Shown here piece by piece: positions 57,835 to 64,000 of a DNA stretch of 64,000 nucleotides. The stretch covers positions 79,409 through 143,408 of the forward strand of contig NZ_JALKEV010000013.1 in assembly GCF_023017105.1 (NCBI RefSeq). Reading direction: 5' to 3'. The number at the start of each line of letters is the position of its first letter. Positions within the stretch are counted from its first letter, which is position 1. Position numbers and translations under genes: made by a program. Source of the stretch: Halalkalibacter sp. APA_J-10(15). Its GTDB lineage: Bacteria > Bacillota > Bacilli > Bacillales > Bacillaceae_D. The notes under the pieces were generated by a model. It saw nothing but the letters and a program-made list of their open reading frames with translations, was not told the DNA's origin and made no database searches.

Positions 57835-57999
57835 AAGGTTCTATTTCGATTCCCTAGCGGCTTAATAATTAATGAACCAACGGCAATCCTCATGACCGTC
57901 TTGACAACAGGCTACTGTGAAATGGCTTTCTACCAGCCGTAAAATAAGAACCCCACCAAAAACAATAACAATAGCTTTCCATATAAAATGTAAATCCAA
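57835..57999 (-). pseudogene. DUF421 (YetF-like) gene remnant
   Basis: GGAGGGAGAG precedes a TTG start, and the frame begins LDLHFIWKAIVIVFGGVLIL, the standard DUF421 N-terminus. The frame is then lost; in the next frame AGRK and TVMRIAVGSLIIKPLGNR continue the family sequence, showing small indels. Homology ends after about 60 codons. Degenerate paralogue of the intact gene at 55503-56222. Confidence 0.75.
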
Positions 58000-58615
58000 G
58001 TTATGCTCTCCCTCCAAAGCATTCTACTTCTTTAATATCTTTAACCGAAATCACTTATATATGTAGGAATGAACACGCGAACTATAAAATTTTAAAGGTA
58101 TGAAAATAATCAGTTAGTAGGTAAAAATGCATCTGAATACTACAGGGGGGTTAGGTTCGTTTATTTATTGACCAAAAGGATTTTAAGAAGGTAATTAATT
58201 AGGTTGCAGAAGTTAGATAAGTCGAAGAGCGATTTAGAACAAAAGAAAAGAAAAAAGAACTTTGCCTCTATTATGGGACGATTCACCGAAAAAAACTAAT
58301 AACATGGTTAATTTTGAACACAAAGTATTTATATCAATTTAGCACTTCCCTACAATTTTGTGGGGATTTATTTCTCAAGCTCAAGAAGTGAATTAATACT
58401 TTCATTCAAAAAGCTATCCTTTTATTTTGGGTAGCTAATGACAAATTATTTATTTCCTCCTTCAACTAAAGAAGCGTTATTTGAATAAACGAATTGCAAT
58501 CGCGGTCCTAATTTGGACTCCTTTTGAAGACCTATTCACCCTTTTTATTAACTTTAATCAATTCTTTCACAGAGCTTTTAAAAATAAAGACCTTTACTGC
58601 ACAGTATGTGTCAAC
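58000..58615. other. AT-rich intergenic stretch, nothing recognised
   Basis: No family-like coding sequence, promoter or repeat could be supported. A 31-codon frame at about 58203-58297 (LQKLDKSKSDLEQKKRKKNF) is lysine-rich and has no clear ribosome site. Confidence 0.4.
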
Positions 58616-58647
58616 TAAGAAAGACGATCACCCGAAAGTTGATCGTC
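58616..58647 (-). terminator. Terminator of the ilvB-ilvH operon
   Basis: GACGATCA (58623-58630) and TGATCGTC (58640-58647) form an 8-bp stem around a nine-base loop. The minus strand continues TTTCTT. It lies 60 bp after the ilvH stop. Confidence 0.75.
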
Positions 58648-58707
58648 CTATATGTTTTATCTATTGCTAATAATGTGATACTGCGTATTCATTCCTTATT
58701 TCGATGT

Positions 58708-59187
58708 TTACCCCCTGTTCATTGCAATATCGCCCGTACGAGTCATCTCCAATATTCCATACGGTCGGAGCAGTTGAAGAAATGCATCGTTTTTTTCTGG
58801 ATCTCCGATGATTTGTACAATCATCGTACCTGGACTCACATCTATAACAGAGCAGCGAAAGGTTTCTGTCAGGCTTTGAATCTCCGAACGTTTGGAAGGT
58901 TCCATTTTAAGTTTTACTAGCATTAGTTCACGGCTCACTAAAGGTCTATCTTGCAACTGGACGACATGTAAGACGTCGATTAACTTGGTTAATTGTTTGC
59001 ACATCTGTTGAAGTTGGGCATCGTTCCCTCTAGCAACAACAATCATGCGTGAGAGACCTTCCTGTTCGCATGGCCCAACGGTAATGCTTTCGATGTTATA
59101 GCTTCTCCTTGAAAATAAGCCCGCCACTCTCTGAAGTACACCTGACGTATCATTTACCGTAACCGAAATTAGTCTTCTATTCGTCAT
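58708..59187 (-). CDS. ilvH: Acetolactate synthase small (regulatory) subunit
   Basis: 159 residues from MTNRRLISVTVNDTSGVLQR. GGAGGTGGAAC before the ATG lies inside the end of ilvB, and the coding regions overlap by 11 bp. The N-terminal ACT domain (residues 4-75) has VLQRVAGLFSRRSYNIESIT and SRMIVVARG, the valine-binding region. A C-terminal regulatory domain follows (ELMLVKLKMEPSKRSEIQSL). It activates the large subunit and confers feedback inhibition by valine. Base composition is clearly GC-richer than the surrounding genes. Confidence 0.95.
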   Translation of the reverse strand: MTNRRLISVTVNDTSGVLQRVAGLFSRRSYNIESITVGPCEQEGLSRMIVVARGNDAQLQQMCKQLTKLIDVLHVVQLQDRPLVSRELMLVKLKMEPSKRSEIQSLTETFRCSVIDVSPGTMIVQIIGDPEKNDAFLQLLRPYGILEMTRTGDIAMNRG

Positions 59188-60940
59188 CTGTTCCACCTCC
59201 AATATCCGGACCTAGGATTATATCTTTTAATCCTTTACCTTGCGGGACCATCGGATATACAAGCTCATTTTTGGAGACGACAAAGTCGATTAGTACAGGC
59301 CCCGGAGTTGACAATGCCTCCTGCCACACCCTTTCAGCTTCAACTGGTGTTTCTGCCCTAAGACCTTTGACTCCGTAAGATTCGGCAAGTTTGACAAAAT
59401 CTGGACTGTCAGCCAAATCGATATGGCTATAGCGCCCCTCATAAATTAGTTCCTGCCATTGCCGAATCATGCCAAGGGTACGATTGTTGAGAACGACGAT
59501 TTTCACGGGAATATTGTGTATCGCACAAATCGCCAATTCTTGGGAGCACATCTGCATTCCCCCGTCCCCATTCACAGATATGACAGTGGTACCCGGATTG
59601 CCAACCTGCGCCCCAATTGCTGAAGGAAAACCGAAGCCCATGGTCCCCAATCCCCCTGAGGTAATCAGAGAACGCGGCTTTCGAAACTGGTAATATTGTG
59701 CCGTCCACATCTGATGCTGTCCTACATCAGTTGTAACGATCGCCTCCCCGCCAGTTGTTCGTGAAATTAATTCAATCACGTATTGGGGCTTTAGCTCCTT
59801 ATCGGACGACTTGTACTGGAGCCTATAATCTGATTTCAACTTTCGTAGCTTATCGATCCATTCTTTCTTCTCTTTATAATCGGTTGGAATACCTCGATTC
59901 AATTTTTCCAATATTCCCCTTGCATCCCCTACAATTGGGATGGAGGCTGACACCAATTTGCCAATTTCAGCTGCGTCTATGTCAATATGAGCAATTTTTG
60001 CATGGGGTGCAAAACTGTCCAACTCCATCGTGACACGATCATCAAAACGGGCCCCAACAGCAATCAGGAGGTCGCATTGTAACAGTGCCTGATTTGCGGC
60101 GTAAGTACCGTGCATGCCAGGCATACCTAACCATAGCTCATGATCTGCCGATATCGCTCCCAAGCCAAGTAGAGTCGTCGTCACCGGTGTTCCCGTGCGA
60201 TTGACGAAATCTAGTAGTGCCTCACTCCCGCCGGCTAGAATGACACCTCTTCCCGCTAGAAGTAACGGCCTCTTGCTCTCCTTTAATGCGGACAATAGCC
60301 TCTCAACCGCTTCTTTATCGCTTGTTTGTGACTCAATCTCCTCCGTATAGCCTGGAATCCAAACTTGTTCAGACACAACGAATTCTGTCTCGGCTGCGCT
60401 AATGTCCTTTGGAATATCAATTAGAACTGGACCTTTTCGTCCTGTTCCAGCAATATGGAAAGCCTCTTTGACAATTCGGGCTAGATCGGACACTTCACGA
60501 ACTAAATAGCTGTGCTTCGTAATCGGTTGGGTGATGCTGACAATATCGACTTCCTGGAATGAATCAGTTCCGATCAGGTTGGATGCCACATTGCCGGTTA
60601 TTGCGACAAGAGGTACCGAGTCCATATAGGCTGTTGCAAGACCGGTTACCAAATTGGCAGCACCCGGTCCGGACGTTGCCATTACGACTCCCGTCTTGCC
60701 TGTAGAGCGAGCATACCCGTCCGCCGCGTGTATTGCCCCCTGCTCGTGGCGTGTAAGCAAATGACGGAATTCTGGGTTGTCATGCATCGCATCATAAATG
60801 TACAAAACCGCACCCCCGGGATATCCGAACACACATTCAACTCCTTCCGCAAGTAAAGTACGTAGTAGAATCTCAGATCCTGAGAGAATTTCTCCTTTTT
60901 GTGTTAGAGGAGTGGACCTCTGTTCTGATTTAAAACTCAT
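59177..60940 (-). CDS. ilvB: Acetolactate synthase large (catalytic) subunit
   Basis: 587 residues from MSFKSEQRSTPLTQKGEILS with GGAGG upstream. The ThDP domain shows FGYPGGAVLYIYDAM and RHEQGAIHAADGYARSTGK, the latter holding the cofactor-activating Glu. The central FAD-binding-type domain is present (SIPIVGDARGIL). The ThDP/Mg motif GDGGMQMCSQELAICAIHN and LNNRTLGMIRQWQ complete it. It condenses pyruvates to acetolactate for valine/leucine or 2-ketobutyrate for isoleucine. With a small subunit it is the anabolic type. No T-box leader fits in the short intergenic region, so control may come from the divergent LuxR-type protein. Confidence 0.96.
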   Translation of the reverse strand: MSFKSEQRSTPLTQKGEILSGSEILLRTLLAEGVECVFGYPGGAVLYIYDAMHDNPEFRHLLTRHEQGAIHAADGYARSTGKTGVVMATSGPGAANLVTGLATAYMDSVPLVAITGNVASNLIGTDSFQEVDIVSITQPITKHSYLVREVSDLARIVKEAFHIAGTGRKGPVLIDIPKDISAAETEFVVSEQVWIPGYTEEIESQTSDKEAVERLLSALKESKRPLLLAGRGVILAGGSEALLDFVNRTGTPVTTTLLGLGAISADHELWLGMPGMHGTYAANQALLQCDLLIAVGARFDDRVTMELDSFAPHAKIAHIDIDAAEIGKLVSASIPIVGDARGILEKLNRGIPTDYKEKKEWIDKLRKLKSDYRLQYKSSDKELKPQYVIELISRTTGGEAIVTTDVGQHQMWTAQYYQFRKPRSLITSGGLGTMGFGFPSAIGAQVGNPGTTVISVNGDGGMQMCSQELAICAIHNIPVKIVVLNNRTLGMIRQWQELIYEGRYSHIDLADSPDFVKLAESYGVKGLRAETPVEAERVWQEALSTPGPVLIDFVVSKNELVYPMVPQGKGLKDIILGPDIGGGTDDE

Positions 60941-61064
60941 TAGTGATAACCTCCTTGTCATAATGTTTTTTTACAGTACTACAGAATGAACGATTTGAGG
61001 CTACCCTTTCGATTACGTTTATGGTATACTTTTGGATAAAAATTTGGCAAAGGGAGGGATTACC

Positions 61065-63101
61065 ATGGGACAAACAATCGGTCAGAAATTAAGCAAACTC
61101 ATGCTAGATCATTTCGTTGGAAGGTCATTTGAAACAGGACTTTTTCAGCAGTATATGAACAATCTTTCCGAACGGACGGAACGAATTCTTAACGTGTACG
61201 GAACAGCTGGGATAGGCAAAACGTATTTGCTAACCCGTTTTGCCTCGATGGCAGAAGCTATGGGAGCCATTCCTATCCAAGTCAACCTGCAGGAAATAAA
61301 TGGGGATACCGAAGCATTCGATCAGATCGTTCTGAATGGAATCAAAGTGGTTGAGGATGACAGCGCAACAGCACCAGGTAGTCGAAGCCTCCAACAGATG
61401 AGCGATTTGCCTGAGGAAAAGAAGGTCGTCCTCCTAATTGACGGATATGAGGAAGCTGGCTCCTTGGACTACTGGCTGCGCACCTATTACTTCCCACAAT
61501 TGCCTCCGAACATCCTAATCGTTGTTTCAGGTCGTTATCCGCTTGAAGGGCCTTGGAGATTTTCCTTGTGGAAGAAACTAATCGTAGAATTGCCTCTCTC
61601 CTCATTAACCTACGAAGAGATTCGGCAATATCTTCTTCATTGGGGAGTTACAAGCGAGGAAGCAATCGATACAGTTTGGTTGCGAACGCTAGGCCATCCA
61701 CTTGCCGTTTCCCTGCTTGCTCCTTCCCCCGGTGAGATAAAAGGGGAAGAGGATTTCTTTTCTCTTGCCGAGAAAGAACCGATTGAAGCAATGTTGGAGA
61801 AATGGCTTCAGGAAGTGACGGATGATGAGTTACGCCGTCTATTATTTGCCGCTTCTTCCGTACGAACCTTCCAGCAAGAGATGCTTGAGGAGCTAATCGG
61901 AAACCCGATCAGCCCCGCCTCGTTTGATCAGTTAATTAAGCTCTCCTTTGTGAACCGTGTGACAGGCGGGTGGCAGCTTCACAAGATTGTTTGGGAAAAT
62001 ATGCGCCAAACCTTCCGCGAGCGCATGCCGGAACAGTTTGAACGGTACGGCCGTATTGGCATTCTCTACTCATTGAAAAAAGTTGAAAATGGCTATGCAG
62101 TGAGAAAAGATATTTCGCGGGATCTTGCTGAACTACTACATTTTGCTGGTAGCCCGGTTCTTAAGGCCCATTATCGGCATTCGCGTTCCTCACCGAATTA
62201 TCGCGAACCGCTGAACGATGAGAACTTGCAGGAACTGGAAGCTTATATTGAAGCACGAAAAAATCAACCCTGTCCATGGAATGTCCTCTGTTCAGACCCG
62301 GAATCACAAGCGATTTTCCGATTCTCTTTCACACCGGAACAAAGCCTCCTTCGATTGTCAGCGGTGAACTGGCCAGATGTTCTAAAAATTCCAGACTGTA
62401 ATCGGTCCATTCAATTGTTGCGGAACGTCGAGGGACGCGTAATCGGAGCATTTACAGTTTTGGCCATAAACGCAGAGACTTGGGAATACCTCGCCTCTGC
62501 CCCAATCTCTCGGTCATTGTTTAAGTCAATGACACCGGATCGACGACAGCAATTGTCTGTTGCTGCAGATCAGGGAAAGGCTTGGTTTTTGTTAAGCGCT
62601 GACGTAGAGGATCTAGAAAACGAACAATTGCGCTCGGATATCGTCACCCATCTATTCGAATACATTTTAGCGGGCAATCTGATCGTCTCTTCCCCTCCTC
62701 CACTGGATTACTATGAACAAGCAATGTTAGGGCTCGGTTTCGAACAGATACAAGATGCAGAGCATGATGACTACGGGATGTCCAAACCGACTTACACCTA
62801 CTGGCTGGATACCCGAAACAGTAGACTAAGATCTTATGTGAAGAAAATGGTCGGTGAAGTGGAGGATGAATTAAGGGCTCTACCTCTATCTGAAAAAGTG
62901 CATCTAAGCGATCTGACTAAGCGGGAAAAGGACGTGGCTAAGCTACTTACAGCAGGATATACAAATGGTGAGATTGCCTCATCCCTTTACATCAGTGAGG
63001 CTGCGGTTAAGAAGCATGTGAATGCAATGCTATCGAAGTTTGGTCTTAAGAATCGCACTCAACTGGCATCAAAGTTGCTTGGTGGGAAAACGGAAAAGTA
63101 A
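61065..63101 (+). CDS. AAA/STAND-type ATPase with C-terminal LuxR helix-turn-helix
   Basis: 678 residues from MGQTIGQKLSKLMLD; GGGAGGG six bases before ATG. A P-loop domain opens the protein: FVGRSFETGLF, Walker A YGTAGIGKTYLL at about residues 45-56, and Walker B KKVVLLIDGYEE at about 123-134. A helical middle region follows. The LuxR HTH is at about 619-670 (LTKREKDVAKLLTAGYTNGE, SLYISEAAVKKHVNAMLSKF). The plan resembles MalT/LAL regulators but is shorter and lacks the TPR arm. Divergent from ilvBH by 124 bp and similarly GC-rich, so it may regulate that pair. Ligand unknown. Confidence 0.85.
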   Translation: MGQTIGQKLSKLMLDHFVGRSFETGLFQQYMNNLSERTERILNVYGTAGIGKTYLLTRFASMAEAMGAIPIQVNLQEINGDTEAFDQIVLNGIKVVEDDSATAPGSRSLQQMSDLPEEKKVVLLIDGYEEAGSLDYWLRTYYFPQLPPNILIVVSGRYPLEGPWRFSLWKKLIVELPLSSLTYEEIRQYLLHWGVTSEEAIDTVWLRTLGHPLAVSLLAPSPGEIKGEEDFFSLAEKEPIEAMLEKWLQEVTDDELRRLLFAASSVRTFQQEMLEELIGNPISPASFDQLIKLSFVNRVTGGWQLHKIVWENMRQTFRERMPEQFERYGRIGILYSLKKVENGYAVRKDISRDLAELLHFAGSPVLKAHYRHSRSSPNYREPLNDENLQELEAYIEARKNQPCPWNVLCSDPESQAIFRFSFTPEQSLLRLSAVNWPDVLKIPDCNRSIQLLRNVEGRVIGAFTVLAINAETWEYLASAPISRSLFKSMTPDRRQQLSVAADQGKAWFLLSADVEDLENEQLRSDIVTHLFEYILAGNLIVSSPPPLDYYEQAMLGLGFEQIQDAEHDDYGMSKPTYTYWLDTRNSRLRSYVKKMVGEVEDELRALPLSEKVHLSDLTKREKDVAKLLTAGYTNGEIASSLYISEAAVKKHVNAMLSKFGLKNRTQLASKLLGGKTEK

Positions 63102-63166
63102 CTTGCGTGCAAACAGCAAATTCTTAGTATTGGCTCAAGCTATCGATACTTTCTTGACAGCTTGTT

Positions 63167-63398
63167 TTATATCTTTTTCTTTAAAAACATCGGCATGATT
63201 AGATAGAGGGGCATACTAATGAGAGACAGCAATACAAAGAATATTAGCTGAAACTGATTTTCTATTAAAATTTCGTCAATCAGTATTTTATTCAGCCAAG
63301 GAATGCCAAAGGATACCCCAGTCTGCACCATAGTTAATATAATTAAAATCAGAAATGAGCCTTTTACTTTTACTTAATATACTTTTTAACTGTATCAT
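63167..63398 (-). pseudogene. ABC exporter transmembrane-domain fragment
   Basis: MIQLKSILSKSKRL starts at 63398, but the frame soon ends. Shifting one frame gives SFLILIILTMVQTGVSFGIP, WLNKILIDEILIENQFQLIF and FVLLSLISMPLYLIMPMF before a stop at 63167. This is the beginning of the membrane domain of a peptide/lipid-type ABC exporter. Both a frameshift and a truncation are present; the ATPase part is absent. Confidence 0.7.
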
Positions 63399-63499
63399 TT
63401 TATATACTCGTTTCTCTCATAAATGTTTATTTTCAAAATATCCTTTATTATTACCTCAAATAATATAGTTAAATATGGTACTTTAATGTTATAGAGTTT

Positions 63500-63700
63500 T
63501 TATATCAATGAAAACCCATCAAAATACAGTTGATTAACATGGCAAATTCTATGTTTTGACTGCAATAGTTCAAGTACGACAGGGAATATATCCTGTTCAT
63601 TTTTAAAAATGGTTTGGATGTTTTGAAGCGCGGGTCTTTTCGTGTATATCAGCGCACACTCAAAGGCTTTTGAGAACTTCTGAATTTGTAATAATAACAT
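63500..63700 (-). CDS. Unrecognised 66-codon frame, possibly a remnant
   Basis: MLLLQIQKFSKAFECALIYT, then a fairly protein-like sequence ending HVNQLYFDGFSLI. A better ribosome context is lacking. Another frame just upstream gives MIIPELEDVIITNSEVLKSL, suggesting a broken reading frame. No family recognised. It lies between an ABC exporter fragment and an IS66 end, so decay is likely. Confidence 0.25.
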   Translation of the reverse strand: MLLLQIQKFSKAFECALIYTKRPALQNIQTIFKNEQDIFPVVLELLQSKHRICHVNQLYFDGFSLI

Positions 63701-63873
63701 CTTCTAATTCTGGGATAATCATGTTATGATGCCTGCCACAGCTCCTATCCTTTTTCTTGTTTCAGCAAATTCAAGTATAAGACATTAGGCGTGTGTTTTT
63801 GCACAAAATTTTCTCCATACCCCAATATTTATAACAGAACCAAAATAAAGACCCATTTTAACTTTTCCACAAA

Positions 63874-64000
63874 GTAAGCGTCAAATAGTCCCCACCTATG
63901 GCCAAGATGGGGACTATAGTAAAATCTAGTTATCAGTTTTCACATAACAATGCTCTGGTAGAGTTTCGGACCAAGGCAGTAGCTGATCGATTGTTTTTTC
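63874..64000 (-). mobile_element. End of an IS66-family insertion element (continues beyond the window)
   Basis: GTAAGCG at 63874-63880 is the terminal sequence typical of IS66-family inverted repeats (GTAA..). Just inside is a hairpin, ATAGTCCCCA (63887-63896) with TGGGGACTAT (63908-63917), and then the transposase 3' end. The flanking eight bases TCCACAAA (63866-63873) would be one copy of the 8-bp target duplication. The other end lies outside the window. Confidence 0.75.
63926..64000 (-). CDS. IS66-family transposase, C-terminal end only
   Basis: The last 24 codons are visible: EKTIDQLLPWSETLPEHCYV followed by four residues and TAG. The DxLLPW segment near the C-terminus is characteristic of IS66 transposases. 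The gene runs out of the window to the right, and its stop is 52 bp from the element end. Confidence 0.7.
   Translation of the reverse strand, partial: EKTIDQLLPWSETLPEHCYVKTDN

Noticed and set aside
58606-58920. A 104-codon plus-strand frame over the ilvH 3' end
   Set aside because: It runs antisense through ilvH and its terminator, with no ribosome site.
60941-61064. T-box or leucine leader before ilvB
   Set aside because: Only 124 bp separate ilvB from the divergent regulator; no T-box sequence or specifier stem is visible.

Overview
The window looks like chromosomal DNA of a low-GC Gram-positive of the family Bacillaceae, probably an alkaliphilic or salt-tolerant Bacillus relative. The basis is strong AGGAGG-type ribosome sites, frequent TTG starts, sigma-A promoters, CcpA (cre)-like sites, LicT-type antitermination, LPxTA sortase anchoring, YesM/YesN-type signalling and very acidic extracellular proteins. 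No rRNA, tRNA or CRISPR array was seen. The species cannot be fixed from this sequence alone.

Layout. 1-8.6 kb: a truncated RND efflux pump, then small stress and detoxification genes (DUF2935, DinB, two RibD-C/DHFR-like reductases, an NTF2-like protein). Among them is a VOC-AlkC-TetR operon whose promoter carries an AcrR-type palindrome, followed by an acidic lipoprotein. 8.9-15.1 kb: a complete aryl-beta-glucoside system: licT, a bglP EIIBCA transporter and two 6-phospho-beta-glucosidases. Both licT and bglP are preceded by a LicT RNA-antiterminator target overlapping a terminator, and both promoters have cre-like sites. 15.4-17.2 kb: a zinc alcohol dehydrogenase divergent from a MerR regulator, with a typical 19-bp-spacer MerR promoter.

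17.5-37 kb: a plant-glycan region. One minus-strand operon encodes a ribose-type ABC importer (ATPase, permease, lipoprotein, permease) followed by GH3, beta-phosphoglucomutase and a GH78 rhamnosidase. Next come a chemoreceptor gene broken by a one-base frameshift, an unusual AraC regulator fused to a GH39 glycosidase domain, and GH105, GH42 and GH43 genes. GH105, GH42 and GH78 together suggest that rhamnogalacturonan I or related rhamnose-containing pectin fragments are used. 37-41 kb: a CBO0543-like membrane protein, a sugar dehydrogenase lipoprotein, and an NmrA-type reductase divergent from an Rrf2 regulator. 41.3-52.7 kb: a 1416-residue, cell-wall-anchored beta-helix protein with three nearly identical FIVAR repeats, a MalFG-type sugar importer, a YesM/YesN two-component pair and a sugar-binding lipoprotein. 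Two copies of the same 14-bp operator precede the binding protein and the permeases.

52.7-64 kb: a patchier region with pseudogene fragments (ABC ATPase, DUF421, ABC exporter membrane domain), a YibE/F pair, a DUF421 protein and a ClC channel. It also holds a visibly GC-richer ilvB-ilvH pair divergent from an AAA-LuxR regulator. The window ends inside an IS66-family element whose terminal repeat and transposase C-terminus are visible.

How the parts probably work together: glycans are detected by YesM/YesN and by the AraC-GH39 protein. Large polymers may be handled at the wall by the anchored beta-helix protein. Oligosaccharides enter through two ABC importers and a PTS, and cytoplasmic GH1, GH3, GH42, GH43, GH78 and GH105 enzymes take them apart under CcpA-type catabolite control. 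Substrate assignments are inferences from family membership.
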